43,791 nucleotides of DNA, from contig JAHEDS010000001.1 of NCBI GenBank assembly GCA_024641135.1, forward strand, positions 1-43,791, written 5' to 3'. Origin of the DNA: Flavobacteriales bacterium (GTDB lineage Bacteria > Bacteroidota > Bacteroidia > Flavobacteriales > Flavobacteriaceae). Numbering within the stretch: the stretch's first letter is position 1; every line of letters starts with the position of its first letter. The position numbers and the translations under genes are program-made. Shown one piece after another: positions 1 through 10,421 of this stretch. Below the pieces are notes generated by a model. That model saw only the letters and a program-made list of their open reading frames with translations, was not told where the DNA came from and searched no databases.

Positions 1-475
1 CATTCATACTTGGAACTTGAGAAAGTTGATGCTTCAAGTCCTCTATATTCTCAACGTCTGTAGTTATGACAGCATTCATAGCACCATTATCTCTAATATA
101 ACTAACCAATGCCCTAGTATCAACATCTGAAATCGCAAATAAGTTATGGGTATTTAAGAAGTCCTCTAAGGAATTATCAGCAATTTCTCTAGAGTAATCA
201 TAACTAAAATTTTTACAGATTAACCCAGCTATTTTAATAGAATCAGATTCAACCTCATCTTTTTGAGTCCCATAATTACCAATATGTGCATTGGTAGTTA
301 CCATGAGCTGCCCAAAATATGAAGGGTCGGTAAAAATTTCCTGATAACCAGTCATTCCAGTATTGAAACATACTTCTCCAAAAGCTGTTCCTTGCTTGTT
401 TCCTACAGATTTCCCATAAAATATGGTTCCGTCTGCTAATAAAATAATTGCTTTTTGTCTTTTTTGATATTTCAT
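1..475 (-). CDS. carA: Carbamoyl-phosphate synthase small subunit, N-terminal part (gene continues past window start)
   Basis: Manual minus-strand translation from ATG at 475: MKYQKRQKAIILLADGTIFYGKSVGNKQGTAFGEVCFNTGMTGYQEIFTDPSYFGQLMVTTNAHIGNYG..., open to base 1. This is the typical CarA N-terminus. Confidence 0.95.
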   Translation of the reverse strand, partial: MKYQKRQKAIILLADGTIFYGKSVGNKQGTAFGEVCFNTGMTGYQEIFTDPSYFGQLMVTTNAHIGNYGTQKDEVESDSIKIAGLICKNFSYDYSREIADNSLEDFLNTHNLFAISDVDTRALVSYIRDNGAMNAVITTDVENIEDLKHQLSQVPSMN

Positions 476-501
476 TTTTTCGAAAGGTTTGGCAAAATTG
501 C

Positions 502-535
502 AAAAAAAAAGGATAAACTAAAAAAGTTTATCCTT
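502..535 (-). terminator. Rho-independent terminator at the end of the ribosomal supercluster
   Basis: Perfect stem GGATAAAC (511-518) / GTTTATCC (526-533), followed on the minus strand by a T9 run (502-510). Lies between rplQ and carA. Confidence 0.88.
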
Positions 536-558
536 AAAATTATTAATGTTTATAACAT

Positions 559-1044
559 TTATTCTTCTTCATTTGAAGCCGGTTTTTCAACAACTGGAGT
601 TTCGGCTACTGGTTTCTCACTTTTGCTTCCACCTCTTCTACTTCTACGAGTTGTTTTCTTAACAGCTTTATCAGCGTTATATATTTCATTGTAATCAACC
701 AGTTCAATCATCGCCATATCAGCATTATCACCTAATCGGTTACCTAACTTAATGATTCTGGTATAACCACCTGGTCTATCTCCAACTTTTGCAGCTACAT
801 CTCTAAATAATTCCGCTACAGCCTCTTTTTGTCTCAAATCTTGCATAACAAGACGTCTGTTATGTGTAGTATCTTCTTTAGACTTTGTAATCATTGGCTC
901 TACAAATTGCTTTAAAGCTTTTGCTTTCGCTACAGTTGTATTAATACGCTTGTGTTCAATTAATGAACAAGCCATATTGGCCAACATTGCCTTTCTATGA
1001 GCTGTTTTTCTACCTAAATGGTTTATTTTTTTTCCGTGTCTCAT
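559..1044 (-). CDS. rplQ: 50S ribosomal protein L17 with low-complexity C-terminal extension
   Basis: [34 protein letters not shown]; gene order. Confidence 0.98.
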   Translation of the reverse strand: MRHGKKINHLGRKTAHRKAMLANMACSLIEHKRINTTVAKAKALKQFVEPMITKSKEDTTHNRRLVMQDLRQKEAVAELFRDVAAKVGDRPGGYTRIIKLGNRLGDNADMAMIELVDYNEIYNADKAVKKTTRRSRRGGSKSEKPVAETPVVEKPASNEEE

Positions 1045-1106
1045 GACATTTTTATTTAATCTTCATCTTGCATCAACCCACTATTGAGGAGCAAAATATG
1101 AAGTAA

Positions 1107-2099
1107 TTAATCTTTATCTAATTTATATTTACTTAAATCCATACCAAAATTAAGACCTTTAACAATAACAAGCTCTTCTAGCTCTGTCAAAGATTTTTTT
1201 CCAAAATTACGGAACTTCATTAAGTCATTTTTATTGAATGATACTAAGTCACCCAATGTATCAACTTCTGCAGCTTTTAAACAGTTTAATGCACGAACTG
1301 ATAAATCCATATCAATTAACTTAGTTTTAAGTAACTGTCTCATGTGAAGTGATTCTTCATCATAAGTTTCAGTCTGTGCAATTTCATCAGCCTCTAAAGT
1401 TATTCTTTCATCAGAAAATAACATGAAGTGGTGAATTAATGTTTTAGCAGCTTCTGTTAAAGCATCTTGTGGAGTAATTGAACCATCAGTAATGATTTCA
1501 AAAACTAATTTTTCATAATCCGTTTTTTGTTCAACACGATAGTTTTCAATACTATACTTAACATTCTTTATTGGAGTATAAATTGAATCCGTAAAAATAG
1601 TTCCTATTGGAGCTGAAGCTTTGTTGTTTTCTTCAGCAGGAACATATCCTCTACCTTTTTCAATAGTAATTTCCAAGTTAAAACTAACTTTAGGATCTAG
1701 ATTACAGATTACTAATTCTGAATTTAATACTTGAAATCCTGAAATAAATTTTTGAAAATCACCAGCTGTAATTTGCTCTTGACCCGAAATAGAAATTGAA
1801 ATTGATTCATTATCAATATCTTCAATTTGTCTTTTAAAACGAACTTGTTTTAAATTTAAAATAATTTCAGTTACGTCTTCAACTACACCTGAGATTGCAG
1901 AAAATTCATGATCTACTCCTTCAATTCTAACTGACGTGATTGCAAATCCTTCTAAAGATGATAATAAAACTCTTCTTAAAGCATTTCCTACTGTTAAGCC
2001 ATAACCAGGTTCTAAAGGTCTAAATTCGAATTTACCTTCAAAATCGGTTGAATCAATCATGATTACCTTGTCAGGCTTTTGAAAATTAAATACTGCCAT
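1107..2099 (-). CDS. rpoA: DNA-directed RNA polymerase subunit alpha
   Basis: [26 protein letters not shown] motif and helix-hairpin-helix C-terminal domain; synteny. Confidence 0.98.
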   Translation of the reverse strand: MAVFNFQKPDKVIMIDSTDFEGKFEFRPLEPGYGLTVGNALRRVLLSSLEGFAITSVRIEGVDHEFSAISGVVEDVTEIILNLKQVRFKRQIEDIDNESISISISGQEQITAGDFQKFISGFQVLNSELVICNLDPKVSFNLEITIEKGRGYVPAEENNKASAPIGTIFTDSIYTPIKNVKYSIENYRVEQKTDYEKLVFEIITDGSITPQDALTEAAKTLIHHFMLFSDERITLEADEIAQTETYDEESLHMRQLLKTKLIDMDLSVRALNCLKAAEVDTLGDLVSFNKNDLMKFRNFGKKSLTELEELVIVKGLNFGMDLSKYKLDKD

Positions 2100-2197
2100 A
2101 TCTTTTTCTTCGTTTTGATTGTTATTAAGTTGCGCGGTTTAAAAGTTTGAAGAAGTACTAATAAACCCTTTAGCTCAATACCAATATTATTATTTAA

Positions 2198-2803
2198 TTA
2201 TTTAGAATATAATTCGACGATGAATTGTTCGTTGATGTTTTCTGGAATTTGAAGTCTAGAAGGAACAGAAACATACGTTCCTTTTTTAGTTTCAGTATTC
2301 CAAGTAATCCATTCGTAAACGGTACTTGAATTTGCTAATGATCTATCAATTGCTTCAAGTGATTTCGATTTTTCTCTAACAGCAATAACGTCACCTGCTT
2401 TTAATGAATAAGATGGGATATTTACCACTTCTCCATTTACAGTAATATGTCTGTGAGATACTAATTGTCTAGCACCACTTCTAGATGGAGATATTCCCAT
2501 TCTAAATACAACGTTATCTAATCTAGACTCACAAAGTTGTAAAAGCACCTCACCAGTAATACCTTGAGCGGCTCTTGCACGTTTAAACATATTTCTGAAT
2601 TGACGCTCTAATACCCCATAGGTATATTTTGCTTTTTGCTTTTCCATTAACTGGATTGCGTATTCAGATTTTTTTCCACGACGCTTATTTGCACCGTGTT
2701 GACCTGGAGGATAGTTTCTTTTCTCAAAAGACTTATCTTCTCCAAATATAGCTTCGCCAAATTTACGAGCTATTTTAGTTTTAGGACCAGTATATCTTGC
2801 CAT
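2198..2803 (-). CDS. rpsD: 30S ribosomal protein S4
   Basis: [22 protein letters not shown]4 domain [10 protein letters not shown]; synteny. Confidence 0.98.
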   Translation of the reverse strand: MARYTGPKTKIARKFGEAIFGEDKSFEKRNYPPGQHGANKRRGKKSEYAIQLMEKQKAKYTYGVLERQFRNMFKRARAAQGITGEVLLQLCESRLDNVVFRMGISPSRSGARQLVSHRHITVNGEVVNIPSYSLKAGDVIAVREKSKSLEAIDRSLANSSTVYEWITWNTETKKGTYVSVPSRLQIPENINEQFIVELYSK

Positions 2804-2903
2804 TTTAAAAATTTAGTTATGAGAGTGTTTATGAATTAAGGTCTTAATCTTATCCTTCGATAAACGTTGATCTCCCGTTGATACTTGTTAATTAATTATT
2901 GTT

Positions 2904-2921
2904 AACTGAAAAATTTCAGTT
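2904..2921 (-). promoter_or_regulatory. Hairpin in the 123-nt rpsK-rpsD gap; candidate part of an S4-type ribosomal protein leader
   Basis: Perfect 7-bp inverted repeat AACTGAA/TTCAGTT with a 4-nt loop, directly downstream of the rpsK stop and in the long gap before rpsD. Confidence 0.45.
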
Positions 2922-2926
2922 TAAAC

Positions 2927-3310
2927 TTAAACTCTTCTACGTTTTGGAGGTCTACAACCATTATGTGGAAGTGGAGTAACATCAATAATTTCAGTTACTT
3001 CAATACCTGCATTATGAATTGAACGAATCGCAGATTCTCTACCATTTCCCGGACCTTTAACATACACTTTTACCTTCTTTAAACCAGCTTCTTGAGCTAC
3101 TTTTGAAGCATCTTCTGCTGCTAATTGAGCAGCATAAGGTGTGTTTTTCTTTGAACCTCTAAATCCCATTTTACCAGCTGAAGACCATGAAATTACGTCT
3201 CCTTTTTTGTTGGTAAGTGAAATAATGATGTTATTGAAAGAAGCAGTAACATGTGCTTCTCCAACAGAATCTACAATAACTTTACGTTTTTTAGTACTTG
3301 TCTTTGCCAT
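2927..3310 (-). CDS. rpsK: 30S ribosomal protein S11
   Basis: [45 protein letters not shown]-terminal [13 protein letters not shown]. Confidence 0.98.
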   Translation of the reverse strand: MAKTSTKKRKVIVDSVGEAHVTASFNNIIISLTNKKGDVISWSSAGKMGFRGSKKNTPYAAQLAAEDASKVAQEAGLKKVKVYVKGPGNGRESAIRSIHNAGIEVTEIIDVTPLPHNGCRPPKRRRV

Positions 3311-3321
3311 ATTACTAATTA

Positions 3322-3696
3322 TTATTTAGTTGCTTTTTTCTTGTTTGCAACTGTTTTTCTTCTACCTTTTCTAGTTCTAGAGTTGTTTTTTGTACGTTGT
3401 CCTCTTAATGGAAGACCAGCTCTATGACGAATTCCTCTGTAACAACCAATATCCATTAATCGCTTAATGTTTAATTGTGTTTCAGAACGCAATTCACCTT
3501 CAATGGTAAAAGATGACACAGCATCACGAATGTTTCCAATCTGATCGTCTGTCCAATCTTGCACTTTAATGCTTTCGTCTACTTTAGCAACAGCTAAAAT
3601 TTCTTTTGCTCTACTTCTACCTACTCCGTAGATATAAGTTAAAGAGATAACTCCTCTTTTGTTTTTTGGTATGTCTACACCTGCAATTCTTGCCAT
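3322..3696 (-). CDS. rpsM: 30S ribosomal protein S13
   Basis: [34 protein letters not shown]. Confidence 0.98.
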   Translation of the reverse strand: MARIAGVDIPKNKRGVISLTYIYGVGRSRAKEILAVAKVDESIKVQDWTDDQIGNIRDAVSSFTIEGELRSETQLNIKRLMDIGCYRGIRHRAGLPLRGQRTKNNSRTRKGRRKTVANKKKATK

Positions 3697-3698
3697 AA

Positions 3699-3815
3699 CT
3701 ACCCTTGTCTTTGTTTGAATCTAGGATTCTTTTTGTTAATTACGTAAAGTCTACCTTTTCTACGCACGATTATACAATCTGCACTTCTTTTTTTAACTGA
3801 TGCTCTTACTTTCAT
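3699..3815 (-). CDS. rpmJ: 50S ribosomal protein L36 (38 aa, form lacking the zinc-ligand set)
   Basis: Not in the ORF track because of size. Manual translation: [38 protein letters not shown], between rpsM and infA as expected. Confidence 0.96.
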   Translation of the reverse strand: MKVRASVKKRSADCIIVRRKGRLYVINKKNPRFKQRQG

Positions 3816-3819
3816 CGTA

Positions 3820-4035
3820 TTAGTATCTATAAGTTATTCGAGCCTTTGATAAATCATAAGGACTCATTTCTAATTTTACTTTGTCTCCTGGTAACAATTT
3901 GATATAATGCATACGCATTTTACCAGAGATATGCGCTGTCACAATATGACCATTTTCTAATTCAACACGAAACATAGCATTTGATAATGCTTCTATAATG
4001 GTTCCGTCTTGCTCTATTGCTGCCTGTTTTGCCAT
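3820..4035 (-). CDS. infA: Translation initiation factor IF-1
   Basis: [71 protein letters not shown]. Confidence 0.98.
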   Translation of the reverse strand: MAKQAAIEQDGTIIEALSNAMFRVELENGHIVTAHISGKMRMHYIKLLPGDKVKLEMSPYDLSKARITYRY

Positions 4036-4045
4036 GGTATTTTAA

Positions 4046-5392
4046 TTAAGCTAAAGCTTTTCTGTTTTTACCAGTTTTCATCAAGCCATCATAATGTCTA
4101 TTTAACAAGTAAGAATTTACTTGTTGCATAGTATCAATAGCAACACCCACTAAAATGATTAATGAAGTTCCACCAAAGAATAGCGCCCAACCTTGTTGTA
4201 CATTCATAAGTTTAACTATAAACGCTGGGAACACAGCAATTAAAGCCAAAAATATAGATCCCGGTAAGGTTATTTGCGACATTATTTTATCTAAATATTC
4301 AGAAGTTTCAGATCCAGGTCTAATACCAGGAATAAAACCTCCACTACGTTTTAAGTCATCAGCCATTTTGTTAGTTGGTACTGTAATTGCTGTATAGAAA
4401 TATGTAAATACAATAATTAAAAAAGCAAAAACTACATTATACCAAAATCCAAAAATATCAGAAAATTGAGCTTGCATCCATGCTCCTGCCGCCGAATCCT
4501 TTAACAAAGCAGACCCTCCAATTAAACCAGGAACAAACATAATCGCTTGAGCAAAGATAATTGGCATAACACCAGATGCGTTAAGTTTTAATGGAATGTA
4601 TTGTCTTGAACCTGCCATAACATTCTTTTCATAACTTCCAGAAGCAGTTCGTCTAGCATATTGAACAGCAATTTTTCTAACCGCCATTACTAAAAGTATC
4701 GCAGCTAAAATAATTACAAACCAAATAACTAGTTCAAAAAGTATAAGCATCACATTATTACCTTCTAATCTGTTAGCTGCATTTTGAATGAATGAAGCCG
4801 GCATTCTAGCAATAATACCTACCATAATTAATAAGGAGATACCATTTCCAATACCTTTATCAGTAATTTTTTCTCCTAACCACATAGCAAATATACAGCC
4901 AGTTACTAAAATTGTAACAGAAGAGAAATAAAACAACGGACCACTACCTAAAAGGAATGCACTTTGAGGAATTCCTAAAGCTGGCAAACTTGCTAAATAA
5001 CCTGGTGCTTGTAACAAACAGATTGCAATTGTTAACCAACGTGTGATTTGATTTATTTTCTTTTGTCCGCTTGCTCCTTCTTTTTGCAGTTTTTGTAAAT
5101 AAGGAATCGCAATTCCCATTAATTGTACAACAATTGAAGCAGAAATGTATGGCATAATACCAAGAGCAAACACCGAAGCATTTGCAAATGCACCACCTGT
5201 AAAGGCATTAAGTAAACCCAGCAGACCAGAATCAGTACTATCTGATAATCCACCCAATTGAGCTGCATCTATACCTGGCAAGGTTACTTGAGCACCAAAT
5301 CGATACACTAATAATAAACCAAGTGTAACTACGATACGGTTTCTCAGTTCCTCTATTTTCCAAACATTTTTTATTGATTCTATAAATTTCAT
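4046..5392 (-). CDS. secY: Preprotein translocase subunit SecY
   Basis: Multi-TM protein with FGAQVTLPGID and GIRPGSETSEYLDKIM motifs; located after rplO. Confidence 0.98.
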   Translation of the reverse strand: MKFIESIKNVWKIEELRNRIVVTLGLLLVYRFGAQVTLPGIDAAQLGGLSDSTDSGLLGLLNAFTGGAFANASVFALGIMPYISASIVVQLMGIAIPYLQKLQKEGASGQKKINQITRWLTIAICLLQAPGYLASLPALGIPQSAFLLGSGPLFYFSSVTILVTGCIFAMWLGEKITDKGIGNGISLLIMVGIIARMPASFIQNAANRLEGNNVMLILFELVIWFVIILAAILLVMAVRKIAVQYARRTASGSYEKNVMAGSRQYIPLKLNASGVMPIIFAQAIMFVPGLIGGSALLKDSAAGAWMQAQFSDIFGFWYNVVFAFLIIVFTYFYTAITVPTNKMADDLKRSGGFIPGIRPGSETSEYLDKIMSQITLPGSIFLALIAVFPAFIVKLMNVQQGWALFFGGTSLIILVGVAIDTMQQVNSYLLNRHYDGLMKTGKNRKALA

Positions 5393-5406
5393 ATACTAAT
5401 AAGATC

Positions 5407-5859
5407 TTAGATAGTTACAGCTTCTCCACCCGCAGCTTCAATAGCAGCTTTCGCTGTTGCTGTAAACTTATGAGCAGACACTTTTAATTTAGCTTTTAAT
5501 TCACCTCTTCCCATTATTTTAACCAGATCATTTTTTCCAGTTAACCTATTAGAGAATAAAGTATCTAAATCTACTGTATCTTTTATTTTCTTATCGTCTA
5601 CTAATTGTTGTAAAGTATCAAGATTAATTCCTTGATATTCTACACGATTAATATTTGTAAAACCAAATTTAGGAACACGTCTTTGAAGTGGCATTTGCCC
5701 ACCTTCAAAACCTATTTTCTTAGAATAACCAGAACGAGACTTGGCTCCTTTGTGACCTCTTGCAGCAGTACCACCTTTACCAGATCCTTGCCCTCTACCT
5801 ATTCTTTTTCCTTGATTTTTAACTGAACCTTCTGCAGGTTTTAAATTACTTAAATCCAT
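5407..5859 (-). CDS. rplO: 50S ribosomal protein L15
   Basis: LKPAEGSVKNQGKRIGRGQGSGKGGTAARGHKGAKSRSG. Confidence 0.98.
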   Translation of the reverse strand: MDLSNLKPAEGSVKNQGKRIGRGQGSGKGGTAARGHKGAKSRSGYSKKIGFEGGQMPLQRRVPKFGFTNINRVEYQGINLDTLQQLVDDKKIKDTVDLDTLFSNRLTGKNDLVKIMGRGELKAKLKVSAHKFTATAKAAIEAAGGEAVTI

Positions 5860-5871
5860 TTCAGTATTTTA

Positions 5872-6054
5872 TTATTTAATTTCTTCAACAGAAACTAAGT
5901 GATTTACTTTACTTACCATACCAAGAATACTTGATGTAGCGTCGTGCTCTACTACTTGACCAATTTTTTTAAGACCTAAAGATTCTAAAATTCTTTTTTG
6001 TCTTAATGTACGATTGATTGCGCTTTTAACTTTAGTTACTTTAATTTTTGCCAT
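5872..6054 (-). CDS. rpmD: 50S ribosomal protein L30
   Basis: MAKIKVTKVKSAINRTLRQKRILESLGLKKIGQVVEH; synteny. Confidence 0.96.
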   Translation of the reverse strand: MAKIKVTKVKSAINRTLRQKRILESLGLKKIGQVVEHDATSSILGMVSKVNHLVSVEEIK

Positions 6055-6065
6055 CTCTATAATCC

Positions 6066-6590
6066 TTATGCGTTAAAAACTTTTTCAAGTGAAATTCCTC
6101 TATCTGAAGCTATTCTTTTAGCATCTCTTAATTGTAACAAAGCATCAAATGTAGCTTTTACCACATTATGAGGGTTTGATGAACCTTGAGATTTTGATAA
6201 TACATCATGTACACCAACTGCTTCAAGAACTGTTCTAACAGCTCCACCAGCAATAACTCCCGTACCGGCAGCTGCAGGAATAATATTTACTCTTGCTCCA
6301 CCATATTTACCTTTTTGTTCGTGTGGTAAAGTTCCTTTTTTAATAGGAATTCTAACAAGGTTTTTCTTAGCATCCTCAATAGCTTTTGCAATTGCACTCG
6401 CTACATCTTTAGATTTTCCTAAACCTTGACCAACAACACCAGCTTCATCACCAACTACTACAATTGCTGAAAAACCGAATGCTCTACCACCCTTAGTTAC
6501 TTTTGTAACTCTTTGTACACCAACTAAACGATCTTTAAGATCTAATCCACCTGGTTTTACTAACTCTGCGCTTTTGTATTTTCGATACAT
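6066..6590 (-). CDS. rpsE: 30S ribosomal protein S5
   Basis: [37 protein letters not shown]. Confidence 0.98.
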   Translation of the reverse strand: MYRKYKSAELVKPGGLDLKDRLVGVQRVTKVTKGGRAFGFSAIVVVGDEAGVVGQGLGKSKDVASAIAKAIEDAKKNLVRIPIKKGTLPHEQKGKYGGARVNIIPAAAGTGVIAGGAVRTVLEAVGVHDVLSKSQGSSNPHNVVKATFDALLQLRDAKRIASDRGISLEKVFNA

Positions 6591-6596
6591 AATTTC

Positions 6597-6953
6597 TTAG
6601 AATTTAAGTCCTGCTTCTCTAGCTCCTTCAGCTAATGATTTTACTCTACCGTGATATAAATATCCACCTCTATCAAAAGCGATGGTCTCTACACCTGCTT
6701 TTAAAGCTTTTTCAGCTACTGATTTACCTACCAACGCAGCCACCTCAGTTTTATTAGCTTTAGCAGAACTAATATCTTTATCTCTTGAAGATGCTGCACT
6801 GATAGTTTTACCAGTAACATCATCAACTATTTGAGCATAAATTTCTTTATTACTTCTAAAAACAGATAATCTAGGTTTAGCTTCTGTTCCAGAAACTATC
6901 TTGCGAATTCTGCTTTTAATTCTTATTCTTCTTTCGTATTTTGTCAATGCCAT
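6597..6953 (-). CDS. rplR: 50S ribosomal protein L18
   Basis: [18 protein letters not shown] ... [28 protein letters not shown]. Confidence 0.98.
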   Translation of the reverse strand: MALTKYERRIRIKSRIRKIVSGTEAKPRLSVFRSNKEIYAQIVDDVTGKTISAASSRDKDISSAKANKTEVAALVGKSVAEKALKAGVETIAFDRGGYLYHGRVKSLAEGAREAGLKF

Positions 6954-6963
6954 AACTTACTTA

Positions 6964-7506
6964 TTAAGCTGATTTACCTGCTTTTCTTCTTAATACCTCA
7001 CCAACAAACTTAATTCCTTTTCCTTTGTAAGGTTCTGGTTTTCTAAAACCACGGATTTTTGCAGCAATTTGTCCTACAAGTTGTTTGTCATGTGACGTTA
7101 ATTTAATGATAGGGTTTTTACCTTTCTCATTTACTGCTTCTACTTTAACTTCTGGAGCTAAACTCATTACAATATTATGAGAAAATCCTAAAGCTAATTC
7201 AAGAGTTTGACCTTGATTGCTAGCTCTATAACCTACACCTACTAACTCTAATTCTTTAGTCCATCCTTTTGAAACACCTTCAATCATATTACGTACTAAT
7301 GATCTGTATAGACCATGTTTTGCTTTTAGATCTTTAGTGTCAGCAGAACGCGTTACTAAAACATTTCCATCTTCAACTTTAATATCTACAGAATCATAAT
7401 TTTGAGTTAATTCACCCAACTTTCCTTTTACTGTAATTATTCCGTCTTTTATATCAACTGTAACACCATTTGGAATTACTACTGGATTATTTCCTATTCT
7501 TGACAT
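6964..7506 (-). CDS. rplF: 50S ribosomal protein L6
   Basis: MSRIGNNPVVIPNGVTV ... EPYKGKGIKFVGEVLRRKAGKSA. Confidence 0.98.
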   Translation of the reverse strand: MSRIGNNPVVIPNGVTVDIKDGIITVKGKLGELTQNYDSVDIKVEDGNVLVTRSADTKDLKAKHGLYRSLVRNMIEGVSKGWTKELELVGVGYRASNQGQTLELALGFSHNIVMSLAPEVKVEAVNEKGKNPIIKLTSHDKQLVGQIAAKIRGFRKPEPYKGKGIKFVGEVLRRKAGKSA

Positions 7507-7517
7507 TTCTTATATTT

Positions 7518-7916
7518 TTAGTAAACGTAACACAATACTTCACCACCTACATTGTCTCTTTTGGCTTGCTTACCAGTCATTACCCCATGCGAAGTAGAAA
7601 CTATGGCAATTCCAAGACCATTAAGAATTCTAGGTAATTCTTTTGAACTTGCGTATTTACGTAAACCTGGTTTACTTATTCTTTCAATTTTCTTAATTAC
7701 AGGTTCTTTTGTTTCCTTGTTGTACTTAAGAGCAATTTTAATTGTTCCTTGTACTCCAGAATCATCAAACTTGTAGCTTAAAATATATCCTTGCTCGAAT
7801 AATATTTTTGTGATGTCCTTTTTTAAATTAGAAGCTGGAATCTCTACCACTCTGTGGTTTGCACTCACCGCATTTCTAATTCTTGTTAAATAATCCGCTA
7901 TTGGATCTGTATACAT
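7518..7916 (-). CDS. rpsH: 30S ribosomal protein S8
   Basis: DPIADYLTRIRNAVSANHRVVEIPASNLKK ... GLGIAIVSTSHGVMTGKQAKRDNVGGEVLCYVY. Confidence 0.98.
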   Translation of the reverse strand: MYTDPIADYLTRIRNAVSANHRVVEIPASNLKKDITKILFEQGYILSYKFDDSGVQGTIKIALKYNKETKEPVIKKIERISKPGLRKYASSKELPRILNGLGIAIVSTSHGVMTGKQAKRDNVGGEVLCYVY

Positions 7917-7938
7917 AATGAATTGATTTTGTGATTTT

Positions 7939-7960
7939 GGTTTTCAACCTACGTTGAACC
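7939..7960 (-). promoter_or_regulatory. Hairpin in the rpsN-rpsH intergenic gap (candidate translational operator)
   Basis: Inverted repeat TTCAAC/GTTGAA (7943-7948 / 7953-7958, loop CTAC) flanked by GG..CC, in a 68-nt gap where neighbouring junctions are only a few nt. Confidence 0.35.
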
Positions 7961-7984
7961 TTAAATCTGATTATTTAAATAATA

Positions 7985-8254
7985 TTACCAACTTGCTTTT
8001 CTTACTCCAGGGATAAGGCCTTGATTTGCCATTTCTCTGAAGGTAACACGTGAAATACCAAAATCTCTAATATATCCTTTTGGTCTTCCAGTTAATTTAC
8101 ATCTATTATGCATGCGAATAGGAGAAGCATTTTTTGGTAACTTTTGTAACGCTTCATAATCGCCAGCTTCTTTTAAAGCTTTACGTTTTTCAGCATACTT
8201 AGCTACTGTTTTAGCTCTTTTTACCTCACGGGCTTTCATTGATTCTTTAGCCAT
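7985..8254 (-). CDS. rpsN: 30S ribosomal protein S14 (89 aa, zinc-free form)
   Basis: [24 protein letters not shown] ... [39 protein letters not shown]. Confidence 0.98.
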   Translation of the reverse strand: MAKESMKAREVKRAKTVAKYAEKRKALKEAGDYEALQKLPKNASPIRMHNRCKLTGRPKGYIRDFGISRVTFREMANQGLIPGVRKASW

Positions 8255-8257
8255 ATC

Positions 8258-8809
8258 TTAGTTCTTTTGAAAAGGTAATCCTAATTCTGTTAATAATGAT
8301 TTTGCTTCTTTATCTGTTTCTGCAGAAGTTACAAATGTAATATCCATTCCTGAGATTTTATTAACTTTATCAATATTAATCTCTGGGAATATAATTTGCT
8401 CAGTAACTCCTAAATTGTAGTTACCTCTTCCATCAAATCCAGTTGCTTTTATTCCGTTAAAATCTCTTACACGAGGTAAGGCAGAAGTTACTAAACGATC
8501 TAAAAATTCATACATTTTTTCACCACGTAAAGTTACTTTTGCGCCAATTGGCATTCCTTTACGTAATTTAAATGCCGCAACGTCTTTTTTAGAGATCGTT
8601 GAAATAGCTTTTTGTCCTGATATAGTAGTTAATTCTTCTACAGCGTAGTCAATTAACTTTTTATCTGCAACTGCAGCTCCAACTCCTTTAGATATTACTA
8701 TCTTTCTAAGTTTTGGAACTTGCATTACATTTTTATATCCAAATTCGTCTGTAAGAGCAGCAATTACTTTGCTTTTATACTCTTCTTTAAGTCTAGGTGT
8801 ATATGCCAT
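8258..8809 (-). CDS. rplE: 50S ribosomal protein L5
   Basis: [19 protein letters not shown] ... [18 protein letters not shown]. Confidence 0.98.
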   Translation of the reverse strand: MAYTPRLKEEYKSKVIAALTDEFGYKNVMQVPKLRKIVISKGVGAAVADKKLIDYAVEELTTISGQKAISTISKKDVAAFKLRKGMPIGAKVTLRGEKMYEFLDRLVTSALPRVRDFNGIKATGFDGRGNYNLGVTEQIIFPEINIDKVNKISGMDITFVTSAETDKEAKSLLTELGLPFQKN

Positions 8810-8811
8810 AA

Positions 8812-9123
8812 CTAAATTACTTCATTAGATTTTTTAGAAAATCTTACTTTCTTCTCGCCTTCCATTTTAAATCCAACTCTTGTTGTTTCACCTTTTTTAG
8901 TTAACAACGATAAGTTTGAAATATGAATCGGCGCTTCTTTTTCTACGATTCCACCTTGAGGGTTTTTAGCACTTGGCTTAGTATGTTTTTTTACAACATT
9001 AATACCTTCAACGATCGCTTTGTTCTTATCTAACAATACCTTTTGTACTTTACCTTCAGATCCTTTGTGATCTCCAGCAATTACTTTTACGGTATCTCCT
9101 GATTTTATTTTAAGCTTTGTCAT
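8812..9123 (-). CDS. rplX: 50S ribosomal protein L24
   Basis: [26 protein letters not shown]. Track ORF starts at 9135 (MNYK...), overlapping the rplN stop; the internal ATG at 9123 fits family starts better. Confidence 0.95.
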   Translation of the reverse strand: MTKLKIKSGDTVKVIAGDHKGSEGKVQKVLLDKNKAIVEGINVVKKHTKPSAKNPQGGIVEKEAPIHISNLSLLTKKGETTRVGFKMEGEKKVRFSKKSNEVI

Positions 9124-9134
9124 CTTATAATTCA

Positions 9135-9503
9135 TTAAAGCACTTCAGGTGCTAATGATACAATTTTCATGAATTGTTTATCACGAAGTTCTCTAGCAAC
9201 AGGGCCAAAAACACGAGTTCCTCTCATTTCTCCTTGAGCGTTTAATAACACACATGCGTTATCGTCAAATCTGATATAAGATCCGTCTGGTCTTCTAACC
9301 TCTTTTGTTGTACGTACAACAACTGCAGTTGAAACAGCACCCTTTTTAACGTTACCGTTAGGTGTTGCATCTTTAACTGAAACAACAATTTTGTCTCCCA
9401 CAGAAGCATATCTTCTTTTAGTACCACCTAGAACACGGATAGTTAAAACTTCCTTTGCTCCAGTGTTATCTGCTACTTTTAATCTTGATTCTTGCTGTAA
9501 CAT
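9135..9503 (-). CDS. rplN: 50S ribosomal protein L14
   Basis: [27 protein letters not shown]. Confidence 0.98.
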   Translation of the reverse strand: MLQQESRLKVADNTGAKEVLTIRVLGGTKRRYASVGDKIVVSVKDATPNGNVKKGAVSTAVVVRTTKEVRRPDGSYIRFDDNACVLLNAQGEMRGTRVFGPVARELRDKQFMKIVSLAPEVL

Positions 9504-9505
9504 AA

Positions 9506-9763
9506 TTATTTAGCTCTTTCAATTATTTCAACTAATCTCCAACATTTAGATTTACTTAAAGGTCTTGTTTCCATGATTCTTACCGTATCTCCAATATTAC
9601 AATCGTTTGTTTCGTCGTGTGCAACATATTTTTTTGTTTTCAACACGAACTTACCATACATAGGATGTTTTACTTTTTTAACTTCTGCAACTACAATAGA
9701 TTTTTGCATTTTGTTACTTGTAACAACACCTATACGTTCTTTTCTTAAATTTCTTGTTTCCAT
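9506..9763 (-). CDS. rpsQ: 30S ribosomal protein S17
   Basis: [37 protein letters not shown]. Confidence 0.98.
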   Translation of the reverse strand: METRNLRKERIGVVTSNKMQKSIVVAEVKKVKHPMYGKFVLKTKKYVAHDETNDCNIGDTVRIMETRPLSKSKCWRLVEIIERAK

Positions 9764-9775
9764 CTTTCAGCAGAA

Positions 9776-9967
9776 TTATTGTAATTCTCTTTTAGTTAAT
9801 TCGGTCGCAATTCTTGCTACGGTACGTCTAATACCACGTAATTGAATTGGATTTTCTAAAGGAGATATTGCATGAGCTAATTTTAGATCTGAATAACTCT
9901 TTCTAGTTTCACTAAGTTTCTCTTGTAACTCAGCTACAGATAATTCTTTAATTTCTGATTGTTTCAT
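9776..9967 (-). CDS. rpmC: 50S ribosomal protein L29
   Basis: MKQSEIKELSVAELQEKLSETRKSYSDLKLAHA; synteny. Confidence 0.97.
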   Translation of the reverse strand: MKQSEIKELSVAELQEKLSETRKSYSDLKLAHAISPLENPIQLRGIRRTVARIATELTKRELQ

Positions 9968-9980
9968 AATATCAAATAAA

Positions 9981-10400
9981 TTATGCTTCGTAATCTCTAG
10001 CGATTATAAACTTAGTTTTTACAGGTAATTTTTGAGCGGCTAAACGTAATGCTTCTTTAGCAATATCTAACGGCACTCCTCCTACTTCAAAAAGTAGTCT
10101 TCCTGGTTTAACAACAGCTACCCAATATTCAACAGCACCTTTACCTTTACCCATACGTACTTCAAGAGGTTTCTTTGTAATTGGCTTATCTGGAAATATT
10201 TTAATCCAAAGCTGCCCTTCTCTTTTCATGTAACGTGTAGCGGCAATACGAGCTGCTTCAATTTGACGTGATGTTAAAAAATCTGAGTCTAGTGATTTTA
10301 TCCCAAAAGTTCCGTTTGAAAGTTGGTGACCTCTTTGAGAGATCCCTTTCATACGACCTTTTTGTTGTTTACGAAATTTTGTTCTTTTTGGCTGTAACAT
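9981..10400 (-). CDS. rplP: 50S ribosomal protein L16
   Basis: [19 protein letters not shown] ... [16 protein letters not shown]. Confidence 0.98.
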   Translation of the reverse strand: MLQPKRTKFRKQQKGRMKGISQRGHQLSNGTFGIKSLDSDFLTSRQIEAARIAATRYMKREGQLWIKIFPDKPITKKPLEVRMGKGKGAVEYWVAVVKPGRLLFEVGGVPLDIAKEALRLAAQKLPVKTKFIIARDYEA

Positions 10401-10421
10401 TTTTCTTTACTTTATAAAAAA

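Noticed and set aside
276-503. 75-aa minus-strand ORF in the track
   Set aside because: Out of frame with the clear CarA reading frame over the same bases; no recognisable protein.
455-694. 79-aa plus-strand ORF over the rplQ terminator and 3' end
   Set aside because: Antisense shadow ORF crossing a terminator hairpin; low-complexity sequence.
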